DNA of 64,000 nt from assembly GCF_000718165.1 (NCBI RefSeq), contig NZ_JOEY01000016.1:62001-126000 (forward strand). The letters run 5' to 3'. Source of the stretch: Streptomyces fulvoviolaceus. GTDB lineage: Bacteria > Actinomycetota > Actinomycetes > Streptomycetales > Streptomycetaceae. The notes under the pieces are model-generated. The model was given only the letters and a program-made list of their open reading frames with translations. It did not search any database and had not been told where the DNA came from. Below, piece by piece: positions 55,005-62,579 of this stretch. Each line of letters starts with the position of its first letter. Within the stretch, counting starts at the first letter, position 1. A program made the translations under genes and the position numbers.

Positions 55005-57194
55005 GTGCAGGACAACGCAACTGAGGTGACCGCCGCCGGGATCGCACGGCTCGCCGGCGTCGGCCGCGCGGCCGTCAGCAACTGGCGCCGTCGGCACGCC
55101 GACTTCCCCAAGCCCGTCGGCGGTACTGAGACCAGCCCGTCCTTCGCGCTCGCCGAGGTCGAGGCCTGGCTGCGCAAGCAGGGAAAACTCGCCGAGGTCC
55201 CACTGCGTGAGCGGGTCTGGCAGCAGCTCGCCGGGCATCCCGAGGGCCCGGTCACCGCCCTCACCCACGCCGGCTGCGTCCTGCTGCTGATCCACGACCG
55301 CCCGACGGTCTGGCTGGAGGTGAGCGCCGGCTCCGACGAGCGGCTGGCCGCGATGCTGCCGGCCGCGCTGGAGGAGGTGCTGACACCGAGGTTCGGACCG
55401 CCGGCACGGGCCGTGAACACCCGGTCCGCTGTGAACACCTCGCGGTCGGTTCACGCGGCGTCCGGCGCGGACGGACCGGCCGCCGTGAACACCGCGCCAC
55501 TCGCACACGCGGCCTCCGGTGTTCACACACCCCCCGCCGTGAACACCCCACACCCTGTGAACACCCGGCCCGCAGTTCACGCCCCCACGGGGCCCGCTCT
55601 CCTCCCCTCCACCCCCCTCCTGCGCGGCGCCGCCGAGCTCGCGGCCGAGCTGGGCGCCCGGCAGGCGTTCGAGTTCCTGCTCGGCCGGCACCTCGACGCC
55701 AACCCGCGCCAGTACACCCTCACCCCCGCCGAACTGGCCGGCCTCATGGCCGACCTCGCCGGCCCCGCCCGCACCGTCCTCGACCCGGCCTGCGGCACCG
55801 GCGCCCTCCTGCGCGCCGTCACCCCCCGCCCCGACCAGGAGCTCTACGCCCAGGACAGCGCCCCCGACCTCGCCGCGCTCACCGCGCTCCGCCTCGCGCT
55901 GCACACCCGGGCCACCGTGCACGGAGCCGTCGGCGACACCCTGCGCGCCGACGCCCACCCCCGGCTGCACGCCGACGCCGTCCTGTGCCACCCCCCGTTC
56001 AACGAGCGCAACTGGGGCCACGACGAGCTCGCCTACGACCCCCGCTGGGAGTACGGCTTCCCGGCCCGCAACGAGTCCGAGCTGGCCTGGGTGCAGCACG
56101 CGCTCGCCCGGCTCAAGGACGGCGGCGCCGCCGTACTCCTCATGCCGCCCGCCGCCGCCTCCCGCCGCTCCGGCCGCCGTATCCGCGCCGACCTGCTGCG
56201 GCGCGGCGCCCTGCGCGCGGTCATCGCCCTGCCCGTCGGTGCGGCACCGCCGTACAACATCCCGCTCCACCTGTGGGTGCTGCGTCGGCCCGAGAAGGCG
56301 CCCGCGCAGCCGGAGGTACTGCTCGCCGACGCGGGGCAGTTCGCCACCGAGGGGCGTGGCGGGCCGGACTGGCGGGCCGTGCGGGAGGCCGTACTCGACG
56401 CCTGGCAGGCCTACGACCGGGCCGGCCACTTCGACGAACGGCCGGGCCTGGCCCGCTCGCTGCCCGTCATCGAACTCCTCGACGACGACGTGGACCTCGC
56501 CCCCGCCCGCCATCTCCCGCCCGCGACGGCGGCCGACGGCACCGACCAGCTCACGGCCGTACGCGAGCGCCTGGGCGAGACCCTGCGTCTGACCGCCGAC
56601 CTCACCCCACCGCCCATCGACCCCGCACAGCCCACGCGCTGGCCGCTCACCACCGTCGGCGAACTCGCGCGCGGGGGCGCCCTGGTGATGCGTGCGGGCG
56701 GAAACGGCGGCCACGCGCGCGTGCCCGTTCTCACCGACCACGACGTCCTGGCCGGAACCGACCCGTCCGGAACACTTCCCGAGAGCGACGAGGAAGCCGT
56801 ACTGACGGAGCCGGGAGACGTCGTCGTGCCGGTGCTCGGAGGCGGCTCGGTGGCGCGCGTGATCGACGACGCGACGGGGGGCGCCGCCCTGGGGCGCAAC
56901 CTCGTGCTCCTGCGCCCCGATCCCACGGCGCTCGACCCCTGGTTCCTCGCCGGCTTCCTGCGCGGCACCGCCAACAACCGCCAGGCCAGCAGTTATGCCT
57001 CCACCGCCACCCGCCTGGACGTGCGCCGCCTCCAACTGCCCCGGCTCCCGCTCGACGAACAACGGCGCTACGGCGCGCGCTTCCGCGCACTCGAAGAGTT
57101 CGAGCGGGCGCTGAGGCGCGCGGGCCGGCTCGGGGAGCAGCTCGTGCGCGGGATGTACGACGGCCTCACCGACGGGACCGTCGCGCCCGACTGA
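55005..57194 (+). CDS. N-6 adenine DNA methylase-like protein with HTH and altered catalytic motif
   Basis: This 729-residue protein has four parts. Residues 1-70 are an AlpA/MerR-like HTH (TAAGIARLAGVGRAAVSNWRRRHADFPKPVGG). A hexapeptide-repeat linker spans about 137-196. The methylase domain spans about 215-480 and resembles type I HsdM: SAM motif LDPACGTGALL (Asp260) and motif IV ADAVLCHPPFNERNW. The latter has His329 where NPPF/Y enzymes have Asn. A C-terminal region (about 540-725) resembles an HsdS target-recognition half. No restriction subunit is adjacent. GTG 55005 is placed by GAGGGGAG. It may be a regulator derived from a methylase rather than an active enzyme. Confidence 0.8.
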   Translation: MQDNATEVTAAGIARLAGVGRAAVSNWRRRHADFPKPVGGTETSPSFALAEVEAWLRKQGKLAEVPLRERVWQQLAGHPEGPVTALTHAGCVLLLIHDRPTVWLEVSAGSDERLAAMLPAALEEVLTPRFGPPARAVNTRSAVNTSRSVHAASGADGPAAVNTAPLAHAASGVHTPPAVNTPHPVNTRPAVHAPTGPALLPSTPLLRGAAELAAELGARQAFEFLLGRHLDANPRQYTLTPAELAGLMADLAGPARTVLDPACGTGALLRAVTPRPDQELYAQDSAPDLAALTALRLALHTRATVHGAVGDTLRADAHPRLHADAVLCHPPFNERNWGHDELAYDPRWEYGFPARNESELAWVQHALARLKDGGAAVLLMPPAAASRRSGRRIRADLLRRGALRAVIALPVGAAPPYNIPLHLWVLRRPEKAPAQPEVLLADAGQFATEGRGGPDWRAVREAVLDAWQAYDRAGHFDERPGLARSLPVIELLDDDVDLAPARHLPPATAADGTDQLTAVRERLGETLRLTADLTPPPIDPAQPTRWPLTTVGELARGGALVMRAGGNGGHARVPVLTDHDVLAGTDPSGTLPESDEEAVLTEPGDVVVPVLGGGSVARVIDDATGGAALGRNLVLLRPDPTALDPWFLAGFLRGTANNRQASSYASTATRLDVRRLQLPRLPLDEQRRYGARFRALEEFERALRRAGRLGEQLVRGMYDGLTDGTVAPD
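55413..55592 (+). repeat. 18-bp periodic GTGAAC/GTTCAC array inside the methylase-like gene
   Basis: GTGAACACC occurs at 55413, 55431, 55485, 55539 and 55557, and GTTCAC, the reverse complement of GTGAAC, at 55449, 55521 and 55575. All are in phase on an 18-bp grid. They encode about ten degenerate hexapeptides of the form (A/S/P)V(N/H)(T/A)xx. GTGAAC- and TTCAC-like words also occur in the promoter region near 54878-54955. Confidence 0.85.
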
Positions 57195-57374
57195 GGCGGA
57201 AGCCGAGCCTCCGCGCGACCCGCACCGCCGTACGAAGTGATCAGCACGACAACGGTTCGGTACAACCCGGGACCGCTTGTCCGTGTCGGCCTATACGCTC
57301 GAACTCCGACAGCGAACCGACTCACCTCACTCGCACGTCCGTCCCCATCGGCTTCACCCGGTCCAGGAGCAGTC

Positions 57375-57971
57375 ATGTACGGCCACGGCGCGGCGCCGCC
57401 CGCCCGCAGCGCGGGCACCGTCATCACCTTGCGCGTGCTGTTCGCCGCCGTCGGTTTCCTCTCCTGCGGCCTGCTCGCCTGCGCTCCGCTGTTCCGGGTC
57501 GCCTTCCTGCGCGGACGGTTGGCCGACTGGGCGATGGCCTGGGTGAGCCTGCCGCTGTCCATCGCGGGCTTCGCGGTGGTCGGCGCGCTCCCGGAGGCGG
57601 ACGTCAGCACCGACATCGCCCTGGCCCTGGTCCTGTTGCTGGGGCTCTTCAGCAGCGTGTACTTCCTGGTCATCGACATTCGGTTCCACCAGCAGCGGGC
57701 ACAGTTCACCGGCTACGCGCCGCCTCCCCAGGGCCCGACCCACCACTCCACATACGGCTATCCGCAGCCCGCGTCGCCCTACACCGCCACGCCTGTGCCG
57801 CAGCCCCGGCCGCCCGCGCCCCACGCCCACGGAACCGTCGTACCGCCCCCGCCGCCGCAGCGCCCCGCGCCCGCTCGTATCGACCAGGTGCGCGCCGAAC
57901 TCGACGAGCTCAGCGACTACCTGCGCAAGCACGACGACCACCACAACGGCAACCACGAGGGCGGAAGGTGA
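57375..57971 (+). CDS. Membrane protein of unknown function upstream of the kinase gene
   Basis: This 198-residue protein has three membrane helices (VITLRVLFAAVGFLSCGLLACAP, MAWVSLPLSIAGFAVVGAL, DIALALVLLLGLFSSVYFLVI), a Pro/Tyr/His-rich cytoplasmic tail (YGYPQPASPY...) and a C-terminal charged helix (RIDQVRAELDELSDYLRKHDDHH). It overlaps the Ser/Thr kinase gene by four bases (GTGA), so the two are coupled; it could anchor or be a substrate of the kinase, which is inference. CCAGGAG precedes ATG 57375. Confidence 0.75.
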   Translation: MYGHGAAPPARSAGTVITLRVLFAAVGFLSCGLLACAPLFRVAFLRGRLADWAMAWVSLPLSIAGFAVVGALPEADVSTDIALALVLLLGLFSSVYFLVIDIRFHQQRAQFTGYAPPPQGPTHHSTYGYPQPASPYTATPVPQPRPPAPHAHGTVVPPPPPQRPAPARIDQVRAELDELSDYLRKHDDHHNGNHEGGR

Positions 57972-59503
57972 CCGTGGCGACAGGACGTGTGGTCGCCGGC
58001 CGCTACGAACTGTCCACGCTCATCGGGCAGGGCGGCATGGGACAGGTCTGGACGGCCTACGACCAACGGCTCGACCGGCGCGTGGCGGTGAAGCTGCTGC
58101 GCCCCGACAAGGTGGCCGGCCAGGAGGCCGACGAACTGCGCCGCCGCTTCGTGCGCGAGTGCCGGGTCACCGCGCAGGTCGACCACCCGGGACTCGTCAC
58201 GGTGCACGACGCGGGCAGCGAGGGCGAGGAGCTGTTCCTCGTCATGCAGTACGTCGACGGCGCCGACCTCTCCGACCACCTCGCCGAGCACGACCCGTAC
58301 CCCTGGCAGTGGGCGGTCGCGGTCGCCGCGCAACTCTGCGCCGTGCTGAGCGCCGTGCACGCCGTGCCGATCGTCCACCGCGACCTCAAGCCGCGCAACG
58401 TGATGGTGAAGCAGGACGGCACCGTCACCGTCCTCGACCTCGGCGTCGCGTCCGTCATGGACACCGACACGACCCGCCTCACCCACACCGGCTCACCCAT
58501 CGGCTCGCCCGCCTACATGGCGCCCGAGCAGGCCATGGGTGGCGCGGTCGGCCCGTACACCGACCTGTACGCGCTCGGCGTGCTCCTGCACGAACTCCTC
58601 AGCGGCGACGTCCCGTTCGCGGGCTCGACGGCGCTCGGCGTGCTGCACCGGCATCTGTACGAGCCCCCGCTGCCCGTGCGCCGCATCCGCCCCGAAGTCC
58701 CGGAGCCGCTCGAAGCGCTCGTCCTGCGCCTGCTCGCCAAGGACCCGCAGCACCGGCCCGCCTCCGCGCAGGACGTGTACGAGGACCTGGCGCTGCTCCT
58801 GCCCGCGCGCGGGATGCCCACCGGGGCGCCCCTCGATCCCACACGCCCCTTCCTGCGCCCGCACGCCCCCTGGCCGGACCGCGCGCGCACGCCCGCGCCC
58901 CAGCCCGCCCCCGCCACGCCGGTCGCGCCCGCAGCCGAGAAACCGGACGTCGCACGCGCCGTCGACGAGGTCAAGCGCCTGCTCGGCGAGGGCCGCATCA
59001 CCCAGGCCGTCGACATCCTCGGCGCGATCCTGCCCGCCGCCGCCGAACAGCACGGCGCGCACTCCCCGGTCGTGCGCACCCTGCGCAAGCAGTACGCGGC
59101 CACCCTCATGGACGACGGCCAGTACCGGCGCGCGCTGCCCGAACTGCGCCGCCTCGCCGACGAACGCGCCGCCGAGGCCGGCCAGGCCGACCCGCAGTCC
59201 CTGCGCTACCGCTACGAAGCCGCCCAGTGCCTGGAACAGCTCGGCGAACCGGCGGCGGCGCTCGCCGAGTACCGCGCGCTCCTGCCGTACTACGAGAACC
59301 AGTACGTGGCCGGCGGCCCCGAGCTCTCCCACGACGTCCGCCGTCGCATCGGCCTCCTCCTGCTCGCCCTCGGCGACCGCCCCGCCGCCCACGACACGCT
59401 CGCGCGCCTGCTGCACGACGTGGAGCGGCTGCAGGGCCCCGGACACCCGCTCGCGGCGGAGGTCCGCAGGACGCTGCAGTGGCTGGGACAGGTGCGCGGC
59501 TAG
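57968..59503 (+). CDS. Ser/Thr protein kinase, PknB-like, soluble, with C-terminal repeat region
   Basis: This 511-residue protein has a kinase domain at about 12-280: Gly-rich loop IGQGGMGQVW, Lys42 in VAVKLL, catalytic loop HRDLKPRN (137-144), DLG in place of DFG, and GSPAYMAPEQ. A Pro-rich linker (about 280-325) follows. The C-terminal part has helical repeats like TPRs (RTLRKQYAATLMDDGQYRRALPELRRLADERA, YEAAQCLEQLGEPAAALAEYRALLPYY). Unlike many actinobacterial PknB kinases it has no membrane helix or PASTA domain. The overlapping upstream gene encodes a membrane protein that may localise it. Confidence 0.92.
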   Translation: MTVATGRVVAGRYELSTLIGQGGMGQVWTAYDQRLDRRVAVKLLRPDKVAGQEADELRRRFVRECRVTAQVDHPGLVTVHDAGSEGEELFLVMQYVDGADLSDHLAEHDPYPWQWAVAVAAQLCAVLSAVHAVPIVHRDLKPRNVMVKQDGTVTVLDLGVASVMDTDTTRLTHTGSPIGSPAYMAPEQAMGGAVGPYTDLYALGVLLHELLSGDVPFAGSTALGVLHRHLYEPPLPVRRIRPEVPEPLEALVLRLLAKDPQHRPASAQDVYEDLALLLPARGMPTGAPLDPTRPFLRPHAPWPDRARTPAPQPAPATPVAPAAEKPDVARAVDEVKRLLGEGRITQAVDILGAILPAAAEQHGAHSPVVRTLRKQYAATLMDDGQYRRALPELRRLADERAAEAGQADPQSLRYRYEAAQCLEQLGEPAAALAEYRALLPYYENQYVAGGPELSHDVRRRIGLLLLALGDRPAAHDTLARLLHDVERLQGPGHPLAAEVRRTLQWLGQVRG

Positions 59504-59693
59504 TTTTTGCCGCTCCCTGAAAGAATCTTGTGCGCTCCTGGGGGCGGTGTTTCCCGAACCGAGGTGCGGCGCGCTAGCTTGCGATCCGTTTCACGCGCCG
59601 TGCGCGCTGATGCGTACGCCGTGCGCTCTCCGATGCGCCGCGCGCGCCGTCATCACGCGACGCACCACGCACAACCAGGGGTGGGGTTCACGC

Positions 59694-60521
59694 ATGTCCA
59701 GCCATCGTCAGTCGAAGAAGCGCAGATACGTCACATGGACGGTCGCCGGTGCCGCCGTCGCCGCCGGAGCGGGCATCGCCGCGCAGACCTCCATGGCCGC
59801 GACCACCTGGCCCGCGCAGAAGACGTACACCGGCCGCGCCTTCGACACCTGCGCCGCACCCTCCCTCTCCGCGATGAAGGCCTGGCACACCGGCTTCTAC
59901 GGCGCCGCCGCCGTCTACGTGGGCGGCAAGAACCGCGGCTGCTCCCAGCCCAACCTCACCGCCTCCTGGATCAGGTCGGTCAGCACCGTCGGCTGGAAGC
60001 TCATCCCGATCTACGTCGGAGCCCAGCCCCCGTGCCAGACCGGCTCCAATCCCGAGAAACTCACCGCCACCACCGCGGCCTCCCTCGGCGCGAGCGACGC
60101 CACCGACGCCGTCACCAAGGCGTCCGCCCTCGGCATGAAGGCGGGCAGCCCGATCTACCTCGACATGGAGGCGTACGACATCACGAACACGGCGTGCAAC
60201 AACGCCGTCCTCACCTACGTGCGCGCCTTCGACAAGGGCCTGCGCGCCAAGACGTACCGAGCGGGCTACTACGGCTTCACCAGCTCCAGCGCGAAGGCGA
60301 TCGCGAACGCCAAGGACCAGACCGACCTGCCCGGCAACCTCTGGTACGCACTGTGGGACAAGCAGAACACCACCACCGCGGACTGGCCGTTCGGCGCGAC
60401 CCGGTACACCGGTCACAGCCGCGGCCACCAGTACATGGTCAACAGCAAGGAGACCCGAGGCGGTTACACGATCACCGTGGACCGCGACGCGTGGGACGCC
60501 CCGGTGGCCATCACCGGCTGA
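59694..60521 (+). CDS. Secreted DUF1906 (Rv2525c-like, glycoside-hydrolase-like) protein
   Basis: This 275-residue protein has a signal peptide (KKRRYVTWTVAGAAVAAGAGIAAQTSMAA) and a DUF1906 domain: YTGRAFDTCAAPSLSAMKAWHTGFYGAAAVYVGGKNRGC, WKLIPIYVGAQPPC, GSPIYLDMEAYD and GYYGFTSS. The fold resembles lysozyme-like TIM barrels; DMEAYD would be the acidic active-site strand. A wall-related role is likely, and the substrate is unknown. ATG 59694 follows GGGGTGGGG. The 190-bp gap upstream contains no gene. Confidence 0.87.
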   Translation: MSSHRQSKKRRYVTWTVAGAAVAAGAGIAAQTSMAATTWPAQKTYTGRAFDTCAAPSLSAMKAWHTGFYGAAAVYVGGKNRGCSQPNLTASWIRSVSTVGWKLIPIYVGAQPPCQTGSNPEKLTATTAASLGASDATDAVTKASALGMKAGSPIYLDMEAYDITNTACNNAVLTYVRAFDKGLRAKTYRAGYYGFTSSSAKAIANAKDQTDLPGNLWYALWDKQNTTTADWPFGATRYTGHSRGHQYMVNSKETRGGYTITVDRDAWDAPVAITG

Positions 60522-60655
60522 GCGCGCGGGGCGCGGCGGTGCCCGAAGTCGCGGTGAATCGTTGGTCGAATGGGTTGGCCAGAGCTTGCCCACTGCCTAC
60601 CATCGATCACCGCAAGACCTTGTGCACCGCCGCACAATCTCCTCGGGAGGCTTCC

Positions 60656-61300
60656 TTGCACCGCCGCCGTCGCACCGCGCTCCTCCTCACCGCCGCGATC
60701 GCCGCGGCCCCCCTCCTCACCGCCTGCGGAAACGATGCGCACCCCGGCGCGGCGGCCGTCGTCGGAGGCCAGCGGATCACCGTCGCGCAGCTCGAGAACA
60801 GGGTGAACGAGGTGCGCGAGGCCCAGCGTGCGGTCGTCACGGACGACGCGCAGTACGCGCAGGCCGTCGCCAAGACCGGCACCCTCACCCGCGACACCCT
60901 GCACGGCATGGTCCTCGACCAGGTGCTGCACCGCGCCGCCCAGGACGCGGGCGTGACCGTGACCCGCAAGGAGGTCCAGGACATGCGGTCCGGCCTGGAG
61001 GAGCAGGCCGGCGGCTCCAAGGGCCTGGAGACGGCCTGGCTGCAGCAGTACGGCATCGCACCGGAACGCCTCGACGACAACCTCCGCCTCCAGCTGGAGG
61101 CCCAGAAACTCGCTGCCTCGCTCGGCACCAACACCGGCGACCCCGCCTTCTGGAGCGCCCTCACCAAGGCCTCCGAGGAACTGGACGTCGACCTCAACCC
61201 GCGCTACGGCACCTGGGACGCGGAGAAGAGCACCCGCGTCGACGCGAAGACTCCGTGGGTACGGGAAGTCACGACGGCGGGGACCGAGCAGACGGCGTAG
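60656..61300 (+). CDS. SurA-N-like lipoprotein
   Basis: This 214-residue lipoprotein has a lipobox LLTAC (Cys24). The body resembles the SurA/PrsA N-terminal chaperone domain: AAVVGGQRITVAQLENRVNEVREAQRAV, LDQVLHRAAQDAGVTVTRKEVQDMRSGLEEQAGG. No PPIase domain follows. Helping exported proteins fold is the family role. The start is the TTG at 60656, decided by CGGGAGG five bases upstream and by the signal peptide beginning there. It lies just upstream of mazG. Confidence 0.88.
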   Translation: MHRRRRTALLLTAAIAAAPLLTACGNDAHPGAAAVVGGQRITVAQLENRVNEVREAQRAVVTDDAQYAQAVAKTGTLTRDTLHGMVLDQVLHRAAQDAGVTVTRKEVQDMRSGLEEQAGGSKGLETAWLQQYGIAPERLDDNLRLQLEAQKLAASLGTNTGDPAFWSALTKASEELDVDLNPRYGTWDAEKSTRVDAKTPWVREVTTAGTEQTA

Positions 61301-61395
61301 CCGGAGGAACGGTACGGCGGGCTCGGGCGAAGGCCGGCCCACCAGCCCTGTGGATAACTCGGGGGAGTGTCCGCACCGTGGGCTACGTTCGGAGA

Positions 61396-62385
61396 GTGAA
61401 CGCAACCAGTCCCGAAGCCACCCCCGGCCGCATCGTCCTGCTCACCACCAGCCACCGCGTCGCCCCCGGCCTGCTGTCCTGGCCCGCCTGGCAGGCGCTG
61501 CACGCCGCCGACCGTGTGCTGTGCGCGGACGGTACGCACCCGCAGCTGCCGTATCTGCGCGAGGCGGGGATACCGGTCGACGAGGTGTCCCCGACCGCGG
61601 AAGAACTGGTCGAGGCATGCGCAGGCGGGCACACCGTGGTCGTCGTGGCGATGGGCGAGGGCGAACCGGCCCTGACGGACGGACTGGCCCGCCTCGCCGG
61701 CTCGGGCCGCGTGTCCATGCCCGAACTCGAACTCCTCCCCGCCTCCTACGACCTCCCGGGCGCCCGCCTCCTCGACCTCGTCCAGGTCATGGACCGCATC
61801 CGCGCCGAGTGCCCCTGGTCCTCCCAGCAGACCCACAAGGGCCTCGCGAAGTACGGCATCGAGGAGGCGTACGAACTGGTCGAGGCGATCGAGGAGGGCG
61901 ACCGCGACGAACTCCGCGAGGAACTGGGCGACGTCCTGCTCCAGGTCGTCTTCCACGCCCGCATCGCGGAGGAGGGCGGCCCCGACGATGACGACGCCCC
62001 CTTCTCCATCGACGACGTGGCCGCCGGCATCGTCACCAAGCTCATCCACCGCCACCCCCACGTCTTCGGCGACGAGACGGCGACGACCCCCGAGGAAGTC
62101 AAGGAGCACTGGCTGCGCACCAAGGCGGTGGAGAAGCAACGGGAGTCGGTGACGGACGGCATCCCCATAGGCCAGCCCGGCCTGGCCCTCGCGGCGAAAC
62201 TGGCCTCGCGGGTACGGACGGCGGGACTGGAGGTGCCGCTTCCGGCGGGGCAGGGCATCGGGTACGAACTGCTGGCCCTGGCGGTTCGGTCGGAGGCGGC
62301 GGGGGTGGATCCGGAGGCGGCTCTGCGGGTTGCCGCGCGGGCCTATCGGGATGCCGTGCGGGCTGCTGAAGGGGTCGACGGTTAG
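61396..62385 (+). CDS. mazG: Nucleoside triphosphate pyrophosphohydrolase MazG
   Basis: This 329-residue enzyme has a MazG domain at about 135-250: LLDLVQVMDRIRAECPWSSQQTHKGLAKYGIEEAYELVEAIEEGD, then LREELGDVLLQVVFHARIAEE with the EExxE...ExxD metal residues. The N-terminal 115 residues form an actinobacterial extension related to tetrapyrrole methylase domains. It hydrolyses NTPs to NMP and PPi. GTG 61396 lies six bases after TACGTT (61384-61389), consistent with a leaderless mRNA; GTG 61378 behind GGGGGAG is the alternative. Confidence 0.9.
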   Translation: MNATSPEATPGRIVLLTTSHRVAPGLLSWPAWQALHAADRVLCADGTHPQLPYLREAGIPVDEVSPTAEELVEACAGGHTVVVVAMGEGEPALTDGLARLAGSGRVSMPELELLPASYDLPGARLLDLVQVMDRIRAECPWSSQQTHKGLAKYGIEEAYELVEAIEEGDRDELREELGDVLLQVVFHARIAEEGGPDDDDAPFSIDDVAAGIVTKLIHRHPHVFGDETATTPEEVKEHWLRTKAVEKQRESVTDGIPIGQPGLALAAKLASRVRTAGLEVPLPAGQGIGYELLALAVRSEAAGVDPEAALRVAARAYRDAVRAAEGVDG

Positions 62386-62426
62386 TACCGTTGCCCTTAC
62401 GGGCGGTGCGAGGCGTGGGGGCTTGT

Positions 62427-62558
62427 GTGGATGCGGAGTTGGAGGAACTCAGGGACGCACTGCTGGGTGAGGTCCGCAAGTCGCCGGACGCGGCGAGACG
62501 GGTCGAGCGGTTGATGAAGCAGTCGGGTATCCCCGAATCGACCGGCGTCTGGAAGTAG
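62427..62558 (+). pseudogene. N-terminal fragment of the STAND-like gene, ending at an in-frame TAG
   Basis: From GTG 62427 (or 62406) the frame encodes VDAELEELRDALLGEVRKS...RVERLMKQSGIPESTGVWK and stops at TAG 62556-62558. The same frame is open on both sides of this stop without a shift. The part after it continues with helical, similarly charged sequence (PTEADKRVGLLATLRRDHPAILSELRRIARK). This looks like one gene interrupted by a single nonsense codon. A separate 43-residue peptide is the alternative. Confidence 0.55.
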
Positions 62559-62579
62559 CCGACCGAGGCGGACAAGCGG

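Noticed and set aside
55413..55592. CRISPR or replication iterons
   Set aside because: The 18-bp grid is in frame and encodes a hexapeptide repeat inside a methylase-like gene; no Rep or Cas gene is near.
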